A stretch of DNA of 64,000 nucleotides, from assembly GCA_037039925.1 (NCBI GenBank), contig JAXRKP010001504.1:46001-110000 (forward strand), written 5' to 3'. The stretch is from Doris montereyensis. Its lineage: Eukaryota > Mollusca > Gastropoda > Nudibranchia > Dorididae. Position numbers and translations under genes: made by a program. Positions 53,101-60,513 of this stretch are shown piece by piece. The notes beneath the pieces were generated by a model. That model saw only the letters and a program-made list of their open reading frames with translations. It made no database searches and was not told the origin of the DNA. Position 1 is the stretch's first letter, and every line of letters begins with the position of its first letter.

Positions 53101-55483
53101 AAGGTGAGTGGTAGTGGTAGCCGCAGTGGCCTTTAGTTCGTTAAAAAAACTTTAAAAAGCTAGAAAAAGATCCCCCCCCCCCCCCCCCACCCCACCCAAG
53201 GCCATTATGGCCCATACATAGAGCCGGGGCTTATGCCGGTTTCTGTAGCGTGACGTGGAACAGAGGATAATAATCACCTCCCGCAAATGGTGCTAGTCTG
53301 ACACAAGTTTTTTACTCCCGAGCTGGCGCTTCTACCCATTTGCACCGGGGTCCAGTGGGGAAGATGCATGTTACGTTTCTTTTCCTAACAACTACATCAT
53401 CGGACCTGGCTTCTCTTACCTGACTACCCTACCTTACTTTTAACCTCCCATACGTTGCCTTGTCTTACCTGACTACCCTACCTCAGTTTAATTTACCTTT
53501 ACTTTGCCTTGTCTTACCTGACTACCCTACCTCAGTTTAACTTACCTTTACTTTGCCTTGTCTTACCTGACTACCCTACCTTAGTTTAACTTACCTTTAC
53601 TTTGCCTTGTCTTACCTGACTACCCTACCTTAGTTTAACTTACCTTTACTTTGCCTTGTCTTACCTGACTACCCTACCTTACTTTTAACCTCCCATACGT
53701 TGCCTTGTCTTACCTGACTACCCTACCTTAGTTTAACTTACCTTTACTTTGCCTTGTCTTACCTGACTACCCTACCTTAGTTTAACTTACCTTTACTTTG
53801 CCTTGTCTTACCTGACTACCCTACCTCAGTTTAACTTACCTTTACTTTGCCTTGTCTTACCTGACTACCCTACCTCAGTTTAACTTACCTTTACTTTGCC
53901 TTGTCTTACCTGACTACCCTACCTCAGTTTAACTTACCTTTACTTTGCCTTGTCTTACCTGACTACCCTACCTCAGTTTAACTTACCTTTACTTTGCCTT
54001 GTCTAACCTGACTACCCTACCTCAGTTTAACTTACCTTTACTTTGCCTTGTGTTACTCAGTTTAACTTACCTTTACTTTGTCTTGTCTTACCTTACCCTA
54101 TCTCAGTTTAACTTACCATCCTTTGCCTTGTGTTACCTCAGTTTAACTTACCTTTACTTTGTCTTGTCTTACCTTACCTACCTCAGTTTAACTTACCATC
54201 CTCTTGTCTTATCACCTACCTCAGTTTAATTACCATCCTTTGTCTTGTCTTACCTTACCTACCTCAGTTTTTACCTTTACTTTGCCTTGTCTTACCTTAC
54301 CCTACCTCACCTTTAACCTAACCTTTCCTTTGCCTTGTCTTCTTACCCTACCTTACTTTAACTTACCATACTTTGCCTTGTCTTACCTTACCCTACCTCA
54401 GTTTAACCTACTTTAATTAACCATCCTTTGCCTTGTCTTACCTTACCCTACCTTACTTTAACTTACCATCCTTTGCCTTGTCTTACCTTACCTACCTCAG
54501 TTTAATCTACCTTTACTTTTGCTTTGCCTTGTCTTACCTTACCCTACCTTACTTTAATTAACCATCCTTTGCCTTGTCTTACCTTACCCTACTTACTTTA
54601 ATTTACCATCCTTTGTCTTACCTTACCCTACCTTACTTTAACTTTGTCTTACCTTACCCTACCTTACTTTAATTTACCATCCTTTGCCTTGTCTTACCTT
54701 ACCCTACCTTACTTTAACTTACCATACTAGGCCTTGTCTTACCTTATGCTTTATTGCTGTTGCTAGTGGTACAGGGAAGATGCAGGCTTTTTGAGAAGGT
54801 CCTGATTTAATATTCTATTGAACCGAAATATGTTGAATAGTTTTCTCAATCAATTGTATTGAAGGGCATCAAGTTTCTGAATGAAGACATGGAGTTTCTG
54901 ACGGATGCCTTCCGTAGCTTTCCATGATATTCGGCTCCATACAGAAGAACTGCTAAATTTCTAAAAAAAACAACATTTTTGCAGCTGTTTTGTTTGACCT
55001 CCAAAATTCTTTCAATAATGCGAAAGTGTCAATTTTAATAACATTTGTTTGATTTTAGCTGAATTTCATTGTAAGGCCTATTTTTTGCGCATTGTGTGAG
55101 AGTTACTGTGATTTGCTTTTCGAGTCTGTGAATTTTTGAGACAGTAGAGCAATATCATCCGCAAAATCCAACTCCTCGAGCGTTTCAGTGAATGTCTGTC
55201 TGATTCCTGTCTTTTCCTTGTCAACTGACTCTTTCATTATCAGTCACCTTGTCTACCAAGTCCGCCATTTTTGGATAATAAAGTTGTATCTTATCTTATC
55301 TTATCTTATCTTATCTTATCTTTTGTGACAGTCTCATAATGCTCATAATATGTCACATTATGTACATCATATATATGTGCATCTTTTCTGCCCTTATGTT
55401 TGCAGGTACACCCAGCAGACCATAAGCTGAACGATTACCACCAGTGGCTGAAAGCTAACCAGAAGCAACTTGGATTGAACTGA
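36572..55483 (+). CDS. MBD4: Methyl-CpG-binding domain protein 4 (T:G mismatch DNA glycosylase), seven exons recognised
   Basis: Exons are 36572-37957, 41360-41716, 42469-44293, 48137-48320, 50347-50497, 53001-53103 and 55406-55483. Order of parts: an acidic Ser/Glu-rich N-terminal region; a methyl-CpG-binding domain split over exons 2-3 ([20 protein letters not shown], then [10 protein letters not shown]); a long linker with three AT-hooks ([21 protein letters not shown]); and a C-terminal HhH-GPD glycosylase domain. That domain has [65 protein letters not shown] and [18 protein letters not shown]4 excises T or U opposite G at methylated CpG in the nucleus; the catalytic Asp of the GND motif is at 53,065-53,067. 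At least a dozen one-base frameshifts interrupt it, but splice phases are consistent once corrected. The 5' start exon was not found. The acidic region and multiple AT-hooks are longer than in vertebrate MBD4. Confidence 0.9.
38225..38490 (-). repeat. SINE family A copy in MBD4 intron
   Basis: Reverse orientation: TTTGATTTACCCACGTCC, CCTGGACTGCCCTGTCAAC, GGGATCTTTAATGTGCACAG, and the head with GGGGCTTGAACC (B-box reverse) and GGTTGAGAGGCTGG. Confidence 0.7.
38667..38875. repeat. Tandem duplication, about 105-bp unit, two copies
   Basis: TTTTGGCAATGATGAATTTA, ATTAATT(G/A)AGACCATTG and TTCGTTTT(T)GCCTACTAC, ACAAAATAT occur at 38,698-38,760 and 38,807-38,870. The units differ by a few substitutions and T-run length. 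Confidence 0.85.
38930..39075 (+). repeat. Dispersed repeat family D copy
   Basis: GGTGGTTGGTGGGTGTTGC, TGGTAGGTCTTATTTC, CCTGAGATCACC, GGTGTAAATTTC and AAACAAACAAAAA are all present in family order. Confidence 0.6.
39605..39672 (-). repeat. LINE 3'-end fragment
   Basis: ATAATTCATTTGTATAGCGC, CCACTCCCATCTTACGA and AGCTCTAGGCGCAT match the 3' end of the LINE at 25,670-25,725 almost base for base. The rest of the element is missing. A minisatellite starts immediately after. Confidence 0.75.
39674..40430. repeat. Minisatellite, 30-bp unit, about 25 copies
   Basis: The unit is GTCTCCACAAACCCCC followed by TGTGGATGTCAGAT. Each carries a short hairpin (TCCACA with TGTGGA). Units vary between 26 and 30 bp through C-run and TG changes, and some have CATGAACC instead of CACAAACC. 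Lies in MBD4 intron A-B. Confidence 0.96.
41360..41716 (+). CDS. MBD4: MBD4 exon B: first half of the methyl-CpG-binding domain
   Basis: Acceptor CTACATACAG, donor TTTCAG|GTAAGA. Encodes [19 protein letters not shown], a Pro/Thr linker and then [11 protein letters not shown]. After a break comes [12 protein letters not shown], the signature of MBD strands. One base is missing at the A run 41,450-41,452 and one extra is present at the A run 41,666-41,670; the net change is zero and the exon phases fit. Confidence 0.88.
41721..41972 (-). repeat. SINE family A copy
   Basis: In the intron between MBD4 exons B and C, only 5 bp after the donor. GTTTGATTTCATTTTACC, GGGATCTTTAACGTGCACAG, GTTGTGATCTGCACAC and the head reverse GGTTGAGAGGCCGTCACC are clear. 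A G run at 41,860-41,869 interrupts it. Confidence 0.75.
42469..44293 (+). CDS. MBD4: MBD4 exon C: second half of the MBD and AT-hook linker
   Basis: Acceptor GTATCCCAG, donor AGCAAG|GTAAGG. Opens with [16 protein letters not shown] (after restoring one A at 42,479-42,482), completing the MBD, then [15 protein letters not shown] as in other MBD4 proteins. A long frame to 43,632 carries an AT-hook (KKRGRPKR, 43,114-43,137) and a KKKKRGR cluster. Further breaks lie at 43,606-43,610, about 43,795, about 43,820, 43,975-43,977 and 44,021-44,024. Between them are AT-hooks KRGRPS (about 43,730) and RRGRPPKK (about 43,980). It ends [20 protein letters not shown] then YIISK. Confidence 0.85.
44640..48055. 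repeat. Large minisatellite, 24-bp unit, about 140 copies, with higher-order structure
   Basis: The unit is TAGCTAGCACATTAC then TTGGTCCAA, with variants TTTGTCAAATGG, TTTAGTCC, AGCTAACACA and CTCTGTCC. Three zones differ: 44,640-46,790 mixes GGTCCAATAG and TGTCAAATGG types, 46,800-47,510 is dominated by GCTAACACA units, and 47,510-48,055 returns to GCTAGCACATTATTTAG types. A block of nine units (216 bp) is repeated at about 45,296 and 45,512. The 24-bp period leaves frames open for up to 358 codons on plus and 236 on minus, but these are not genes. The array fills the intron between MBD4 exons C and D and stops about 80 bp before exon D. Confidence 0.97.
48137..48320 (+). CDS. MBD4: MBD4 exon D: start of the glycosylase domain
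   Basis: Acceptor AATCTTTACAG, donor ACCACAG|GTTACT. Encodes [10 protein letters not shown], then after one extra G in the run 48,171-48,176, [18 protein letters not shown] and [20 protein letters not shown] with KTTG. This is nearly identical in pattern to the vertebrate MBD4 catalytic domain. The start phase does not match exon C as read, so one more base is probably missing near 48,137-48,150 or in exon C. Confidence 0.93.
48460..48785 (+). repeat. SINE family A copy
   Basis: Head TAGTCCAGACGCAAGTTGTC with GGGTTATGAGCCCCGCC (diverged B box), then CCCATCGGAGACGGACGG, GTGCACGTTAAAGATCCC and ending near GGTGTGGGAAAATCCAATC. Confidence 0.75.
48855..49345 (+). repeat. Cluster of three family D fragments
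   Basis: 48,855-48,985 (GGTAGGTTCTAG, CACCCTGTTCC, GGTGGACGGGGTAAATTTTA), 49,005-49,085 (CACTCTGAGATCACC, GGTGGACAGGGTAAATTGC) and 49,180-49,345 (GGGCGGGTGGTTGATGG, GGGTGGGTCCTACTTTT, TTCTGAGATCACCACA). Confidence 0.55.
49430..50197 (+). pseudogene. Degenerate non-LTR retrotransposon C-terminal fragment with 3' tail
   Basis: In the plus frames I read [17 protein letters not shown], then [37 protein letters not shown] and LAPEYLKSF, interrupted by stops. This is the C-terminal ORF2 domain of a CR1/L2-like LINE. The 3' UTR ends AAGCACCTTTGAGTATACTT and a run of ATT repeats (50,148-50,195), the usual tail of such elements. A CAGTGGAGCCCGCG transposon-end fragment precedes it at 49,398. Confidence 0.7.
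50347..50497 (+). CDS. MBD4: MBD4 exon E: glycosylase domain
   Basis: Acceptor CTGAAGCAG, donor TCTCAC|GTGAGT. Encodes [20 protein letters not shown], then DVQDMVDV, and after removing one C from the run 50,449-50,453, [14 protein letters not shown]. That correction alone makes the exon fit the phases of its neighbours (151 to 150 bp). Confidence 0.92.
50640..51780. repeat. Minisatellite, 29-bp unit, about 38 copies
   Basis: The unit is TTTAGTCCCTCCATCC then CTCCCAAATGTCA. Variants have CCGTCC, CTGTCTC or short forms lacking the middle (TTTAATCCCTTCCAAATGTC). Lies between MBD4 exons E and F. The last units grade into GACATTTGTCCCGTTCC. Confidence 0.96.
51800..51960 (+). repeat. Dispersed repeat family D copy
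   Basis: TTTGGTGGGGATGTTGGTAG, TCCCACCTCTTTTC, CTCCCTGAGATCATTGC and GAAACGAACAAAAAAG. Confidence 0.55.
52698..53000 (+). repeat. Tandem repeats of intron end plus start of MBD4 exon F (about 102 bp, two full decoys and a partial)
   Basis: Acceptor-like TGTTTGCTCACAG followed by ATGAATGTTTAACCAAGAA occurs at 52,795/52,796 and 52,899/52,900, with the true exon junction at 53,000/53,001 (spacing 104 and 101 bp). An earlier partial unit (52,698-52,770) lacks the acceptor. The decoy copies diverge from the exon after about 20 bases (TGCATGTGTGCACTTATG) and reach stops in frame. Confidence 0.9.
53001..53103 (+). CDS. MBD4: MBD4 exon F: helix-hairpin-helix and catalytic Asp
   Basis: Acceptor TTTGCTCACAG, donor AAAAAG|GTGAGT. 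Encodes EYLTK, then after one missing base near the A run 53,015-53,018, [19 protein letters not shown] and CVNEWKK. The LHGIGxYGNDS stretch is the helix-hairpin-helix followed by the catalytic Asp. The 20 bases after the acceptor are repeated twice upstream in the intron (see 52,698-53,000). Confidence 0.95.
53190..53415 (-). repeat. SINE family B copy
   Basis: In reverse orientation: AAGGCCATTATGGCCC, GGTTTCTGTAGCGTGACG, ACAGAGGATAATAATCACC, CTACCCATTTGCACCGGGG and GACCTGGCTTCTC. The minisatellite that follows starts within its degraded head. Confidence 0.65.
53420..54745. repeat. Minisatellite, 49-bp unit degrading to shorter forms
   Basis: The first 12 units are very regular (CCTTGTCTTACCTGACTACC, CTACCTCAGTTTAACTTACC, TTTACTTTG). 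From 54,050 the CTGACTACC part is lost and units shorten to 38-45 bp with CATCCTTTGCCTTG. Lies between MBD4 exons F and G. Confidence 0.96.
54790..55250 (-). pseudogene. RTE/R2-like LINE reverse transcriptase fragment
   Basis: Minus-strand frames read [17 protein letters not shown] at about 55,185-55,135, the RT active-site motif with its usual context, then [11 protein letters not shown], a [13 protein letters not shown] thumb segment and [11 protein letters not shown]. Stops interrupt it. Lies in the last MBD4 intron. Confidence 0.8.
55262..55322 (+). repeat. Retroelement 3' tail with (TTATC)n
   Basis: GCCATTTTTGGATAATAAAG then TTGTATC and seven TTATC units. Same terminus as 5,105-5,150 but on opposite orientation to the RT fragment beside it, so it belongs to a different insertion. 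Confidence 0.55.
55406..55483 (+). CDS. MBD4: MBD4 exon G: C-terminus
   Basis: Acceptor TTATGTTTGCAG. Encodes [20 protein letters not shown], then QLGLN and TGA at 55,481-55,483. It matches the end of MBD4 in other animals and is in phase with exon F. No canonical AATAAA in the next 100 bp. Confidence 0.95.
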   Translation, partial: VHPADHKLNDYHQWLKANQKQLGLN

Positions 55484-55574
55484 AACAGCCACTTGTTGTA
55501 TTGATTTTTGTATTATATTTATTGATATGACTATTTTGCTAAGTATTGTGTTCTACGATCATACGAATGCGGGC

Positions 55575-55990
55575 AGTTGATGGCACGCATACATCATGCT
55601 GCTGGTAGGTACTACTTCTTTCCTTTCGTTCTGTCATATCTGTCTCTCATCTTGCTGTTTCTCTCTCACTTCACCCTGAGATCACCGCATTGGGAGGGAG
55701 GGAGGGGGAGGAGGGGGGTTTCTTCCTCAGTTGATCAGTGAGAATCATAGTATGAATCATCCGTGTTTGTTTTCATTGGCTTGAATGTGATGGCCCATAC
55801 GTAAGGTAGGGGCAGTCCGTACGTATCGTATTCGTCTAGGTATTATGTTGGTGGGTGTTACTGGTAGGTCCTACATCTTTCATGTTTTTAAAAAAAAATT
55901 CTTTTGATGTGTCTTTTATCTTGCTGTTTCTTCTGAGACCAGTGTCTATGGTGGATGAAGTGAATTTTTTAATGACACAAACAAATTCAA
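55575..55990 (+). repeat. Two family D copies downstream of MBD4
   Basis: 55,575-55,700 (CTGCTGGTAGGTACTACTTC, TTCACCCTGAGATCACCGC) and 55,845-55,990 (TTGGTGGGTGTTACTGG, GGTCCTAC, GTTTCTTCTGAGACC, GGTGGATGAAGTGAA). Either may contribute to the MBD4 3' UTR. Confidence 0.6.
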
Positions 55991-56204
55991 TCATTGCAGT
56001 GTGGTACATGTACTAGGAATATACACACATACAGCCATGAAGCGTCTGTTGGAGTTTTGATTTTCAAAACTTGTAGTCTCTCTGCTCTGAGACTGAGAGA
56101 GCCTGTGGCACTATGTTCAGTGACATCTTCAATAAAGTTTCTTTGCATTATCAACAACAACAAGAAAATCAATCTTTTCCTTTTAATCTTACACGGGAGG
56201 TGTA

Positions 56205-56515
56205 TTCCGTAGGCAAACAATTGAACTAAGCGCTTACCAAGTGGCACACTCGCCTTATTTTTTGACAAGACGGTCACTGCTTGTAGGATAGGGAACTCTC
56301 TAAAGACTAAAAATTAGAATTATACGTGAGATGGTGGTAAGCAAACAATTAAGCTCTTACCGAATGGCACGCTCGCCTTATTTTTTGACAAGACATCGAC
56401 TGCTTGTAGGAAAGGGAACTCTGACAACTGAAATTAAAATTATACCCGAGATGGTAGCGCTTCTTAATTATAATATTCTTGCTAATAAAAATGATCATCA
56501 TGAAAAACTTGTATG
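56205..56515. repeat. Tandem duplication, about 125-bp unit, two copies
   Basis: CACTCGCCTTATTTTTTGAC, AAGAC, CACTGCTTGTAGGA and GGGAACTCT recur at 56,247-56,300 and 56,370-56,423, with AATTATAC(G/C)(T/C)GAGATGGT ends. The copies differ by about 15 percent. Confidence 0.85.
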
Positions 56516-56639
56516 AGTTGTTGATAAACACATCGGTTTATTCTCTTTCGGATGATGTATACCTAGCCGCCCCCTCCCCCCCAGAAAAATGTTTTGATTT
56601 TAATTCGATAATCCGTTGAATGTCTTGAGCCGGAAAGAT

Positions 56640-56972
56640 ACTTTGATTTGATTTGATTTGATTTTACCCAACATCTACAACTAAGGTGATCATGGGGGTT
56701 TTTGGTAGGATTTTTAATTTTGCCCGGACTGCCCTGTAAACAGCCATGGGATCTTTAACATGCACAGAGTGTTGTGATCTGCATACAAGAACTCCTTTTT
56801 TATCGTCCGTCTTCAATCGGTCGGGACTAGGTGTCAACCCACCTACCTGGACCAGGAGGGTAAATATTTCTCGAGAAACGCTTGAGAAAGTTTTTCAACA
56901 GTTGGCGGGTCTAGAACCCACTGCCTTTTGGTTGAGAGGCCGACACCTTGCCTCTGGACCACTGAGTTTCCC
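56640..56972 (-). repeat. SINE family A copy (well preserved)
   Basis: GATTTGATTTGATTTTACCC, CCCGGACTGCCCTGTAAAC, GGGATCTTTAACATGCACAG, GACTAGGTGTCAACCC, AACAGTTGGCGGGTCTAGAA and GGTTGAGAGGCCGACACC. This copy joins every block of the family in reverse order. Confidence 0.8.
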
Positions 56973-57302
56973 CTGCAAGGGCAGCCGCCATTTTTTGTGC
57001 TTTCTTGAGAGTAAGGCAACTTTGCAATGTGCTTGCTTTGGCTAGCAAGCAGCTTGCGACATCTCTTGGCAAGCCGTCCCTACACAACGGTGTACATGTA
57101 CATGCCAAGCGTCGTGTAAGCAAACCGATTGCCTACAGAGTGCACCACTGATACTGATTGACTTGTCACAACAATTATATGCTTTGTGAAACTTAACTTG
57201 CCTATTTTTTGTGTGTGTTTTGCTTCACTTCTTTTTTCACCAAGTTGACATGAAATCATTTTAAATTTTTAAAATTTTTTGCCGTACAACTTGAATAAGT
57301 TA

Positions 57303-57813
57303 CTAGAGTGGTTGTTGTAGTGACAGTACGGCTACCTAAGGACCAGAAGTAGAGGCCATGTATTAAAAAAAAAAAAAAGGAGGCTATTAGTGTAAATATA
57401 TCATCCTATGGCGTCGGAAGACATCTAAAAATAGTCCCATCTTGTAAACTTTGCATTTTGATTGATTGATGCCAAGGAACGTCCCAAATTTCTCTTATAA
57501 CAATAACTGACACGGCCACTGTAACATCAGCTTGGCTAAACAACCACCCACTAAAAATAATAATAATAATAATAATAATATACTAAACACTTACAGAGCG
57601 CTTAAGGCAAAATACGATCACAATAGATTCTTGTGAGTTATTGTATGGAACAAACAACATTTATTTTGATTTAAATGAGAACTTTCATTGAACTAAAGAG
57701 AATTTTTATTGATATACATCAAACAGAACTGACTTAGCTGTACTGATGTTATAGCTGTACTGATGTTATAGCTGTACTGATGTTATAGCTGTGTTGACGT
57801 TACACCACTCTAG
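57303..57813. mobile_element. MITE with 3-bp TTA target duplication (PIF/Harbinger-like)
   Basis: 511 bp, starting CTAGAGTGG and ending CCACTCTAG, flanked on both sides by TTA. The longer inverted repeat is imperfect: GTGGTTGTTGTAGTGACAG against the reverse of CTGTGTTGACGTTACACCAC. A 17-bp subterminal unit (TGATGTTATAGCTGTAC) occurs three times at 57,737-57,793. An (AAT)n block (57,555-57,580) and an A run (57,363-57,377) lie inside. No coding capacity. The superfamily is inferred from TSD length only. Confidence 0.72.
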
Positions 57814-58294
57814 TTACTTGTGTAATTGGTTCATTAAAATACGATTATTATTTTGTAAAGTGATTGCATTTTATTGTTTTGTAGTGTACATAATTATCAA
57901 GTTTAATTTTTAAAAATTGTCTCAAATTTATAAAATTAATGATCATCAAGTTTGATTGGAACGATTCAAAGATTTGAGATAAAGGTTGTATGCTTGTTTT
58001 TGACGGGTACGGAAATATGCGAGAGAGAACAGATGATTGTTGAATTATTGCATTGTATGTTTTCCTATATCATGATAATGCTATGTGTGTTTTTTTATTG
58101 TTATTATCATTGATATTTGTTTAAAACATAATTAATAATAAAAAAAATGTATGGTCATGCAACTTAACTGTTCTCAAATATTTGTTTTTTGCATGTTATA
58201 AGTTCCAATTTTGTTATGTCAAGTTAGTTTTGAATTTCTATAGCATGAATTGGTTTTGACCCAGTCGGTGTTGAAATAATTTGATAAAGCTTAG

Positions 58295-58590
58295 TGGTTA
58301 GGTGTGGCGTCATTGGTCGAGTAGTTACGCTGCCGGACTTGGTATCAAGATGTTCCGAGTTTGAATCCTTGCAAAGCTAGGCCCGAAGTTGTGTTCCTTG
58401 GGAAAGACACTTAACACATATTTATTTTCCCTACTCGACCCAGGTGCAAATGGGTACAAGCACTTGCTTGGGAGTAAAAACCTGAGTCACACTAACGTCC
58501 TGTCCAGGAGGTGATTACCCTCACTTGTTCTGCTTCAAGCAAAAGAAATCGGGATGTGCTCTGTAATAGTCCTGAAGGAACTTTATAATT
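58295..58590 (+). repeat. SINE family B copy (full-length)
   Basis: Head GTGTGGCGTCATTGGTCGAG, TAGTTACGCTGCCGGACTTG (A-box region), GAGTTTGAATCC (diverged B box), then CTCGACCCAGGTGCAAATGG, GGGAGTAAAAACCTGAG and GGAGGTGATTACC, ending GAAGGAACTTTATAATTATT with ATTGTT repeats. Confidence 0.78.
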
Positions 58591-58921
58591 ATTATTGTTA
58601 TTGTTATTGTTATTGTTGGTTTGATCCCAATGAAGTGAATTGGTATGGCATCATTCATTTTTTATTCCTGTAAAGTATGAGTTGAAGAATTGGTTTGGCT
58701 ACAGTTAGTTTTAAATAACTTCTAGAATGAAGTAAATTGATATGGCTCTCTAATTCATTTTATTTAAATAACCTTTTTTTAATTGAATTGGTGTGGCTCC
58801 AGTTATTTTAAAATAACCTTTTACATGTATAATATTAGCGAAGCGGTGTGGCCCTAGTTTTTAAAATAACCCTCTATGAAGGCACTGGTTTGGCACTGGT
58901 TTGGACCCAGTTATATTTAAA

Positions 58922-59000
58922 TACAGTGGAGCTTACCTACAACGGCATCGGATATAACGAGATCTCGAGATCTCTGTGGCAATGGGGCGCTTTGAAATCC
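58922..59000 (+). mobile_element. Solo Tigger/pogo-like terminal repeat
   Basis: TACAGTGGAGCTTACC, then CGGATATAACGAGATC. This is the classical Tigger-type end (CAGTGGA then TATAACGA). No opposite end identified nearby. Confidence 0.5.
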
Positions 59001-59029
59001 CTGTTTAATCTCTATAATAATTCTCTCTC

Positions 59030-59247
59030 TTTCTTTATCAGTTCCCATTCTACCTTCCGGTGTATGGGTTCAGATGCCGAGATGATCTTTCTCCAGGATG
59101 CCCTGTTCTTTTTATCAGTTCCATTTCCTTCCGGTGTATGTGGGTTCAGATGCCGAGATGATCTTTTTCTATGCTTCAATGCTATGCTTCTCTTTTATAT
59201 CTTCTTCCCACTTTCACCGAGGTCTGCCTTTTGGTCTTTTACCTTGG

Positions 59248-59297
<50 letters not shown>

Positions 59298-59500
59298 GTA
59301 CTACTACTACTAGTACTACTACTACTTCTGCTGCTGCTGCTGCTACTACTACTACTACTACTACTGGATGTCCTGGCATTTTCTGTTTCCTCCGTGAAAG
59401 TTAAATTTCTATGCTTCAATGCCTCTTTTTTATATCTTCTTCCCACTTTTCATCGAGGTCTGCCTTTTGGTCTTTTACCTTGGTACTACTACTACTACTA
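59030..59500. repeat. Local direct duplications around TAC microsatellites
   Basis: TTCCGGTGTATG with GGGTTCAGATGCCGAGATGA occurs at 59,056 and 59,132. CTTCTTCCCACTTT, GAGGTCTGCCTTTTGGTC and TTTTACCTTGGTACTAC occur at 59,200-59,250 and 59,438-59,488. The second unit of each pair leads into (TAC)n. Confidence 0.8.
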
Positions 59501-59509
59501 CTACTACTG

Positions 59510-59582
<73 letters not shown>
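59485..59582. repeat. (TAC)n followed by (TAG)n: perfect palindromic microsatellite
   Basis: About 20 TAC units (one TGC variant) switch at CTACTAG near 59,546-59,550 to about 11 AGT units. Because TAC and GTA are reverse complements, the two blocks form a perfect inverted repeat of at least 33 bp per arm without a spacer. Confidence 0.95.
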
Positions 59583-59894
59583 AGAGGAAATACGAAATTG
59601 AATATGAAGGCAGAACAGAGACAGTTACAGAGACAGATAAGTTTGGGAGCAAAACCGACTTTCCTCAGTCACACATTAACGATACAAGAATGATTTAGCG
59701 GTTGTGAGTGACACTCTATGACTCTATGGCGCCAAAAGGTGGCCAGTCATGTGATGACCCATTACGTAGATTCCATGAATAAGCCTCAAAACAATAGAAA
59801 CCAAATGTATATGTAATTACAAAGATATAAGAAAGTGAAAAGGAAAAGAGAAAAGGGGAAATAAGAGAATGATAAATGAGCTAACGAGCAGAGA

Positions 59895-59997
59895 CAGACA
59901 GACAAATGGACAGGGAGAGAGAGAGGGGGGGAGGGAGGGAGAAGAGAGGGGGAGGGAGGGAGGGAGGAAGAGAGAGAGAGAGAGAGAGAGAGAAGGG
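59895..59997. repeat. GA/GGA-rich purine tract
   Basis: GGGAGAGAGAG, GGGAGGGAGG and (GA)n blocks, all purine on the plus strand. Confidence 0.9.
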
Positions 59998-60024
59998 GGA
60001 TCATATTGCTACTGTAATGATAAA

Positions 60025-60513
60025 TTAATGATATTGTAGTTTGCTGTTGAGGCCATGAGGGTGGCACGTACCACATTGATTTATAAGGCCCTGTTCCACG
60101 TGGAATCTGTCACACCAAGTACCATAGCACTGGCGGACAGCAGTGACTGATATGTCTAGGATACCCTGATGGTCACTGGAGTTAAAGTAAGAAGGAACAG
60201 ATTTGGAGTGACATTTTCTGATGTCGGTGAGGTGTTGGGTAAAGCGGTCAGCCAAGAGAAGACCAATTTCCGCAATGTGCCTTATAGGACATCGTTTACA
60301 AGAAATGGTGTAAACAATGTTTCTGCTGACACATGTAAAGGCTGAAGTGACTTTCATTTCATGGTTGGGGAAGGATATGGATACCACTTTCTCAAGATAT
60401 GGGCAGGTATTACAACGTCTCCTGCCACACACACTCGCACTTACACACATGAACGCCATTGATATTAATTGGGAATGCAGACAAGTTCCAAGGGAAAAAA
60501 TAACTGCAAACAA
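60025..60513 (-). pseudogene. Penelope-like retroelement fragment (GIY-YIG region)
   Basis: A 162-codon open frame on the minus strand. It has the spacing of the C-terminal part of Penelope-like elements: CGRRRCNTCPYL, then CVSRNIVYTISCKRC, a modified GIY-YIG core (IRHIAEIG instead of the usual YVGETG-like motif), LADRFTQHLTDIRK, VPSYFNSSDHQG, WCDRFHVEQGLI and GTCHPHGLNSKL. The catalytic Gly/Tyr/Arg positions are partly changed, so nuclease function is doubtful. The reverse transcriptase part is absent. It is uninterrupted, unlike the LINE fragments here. Confidence 0.78.

Noticed and set aside
53999..54416. Leu/Tyr-rich frames resembling membrane segments
   Set aside because: Products of the 49-bp minisatellite in an MBD4 intron.
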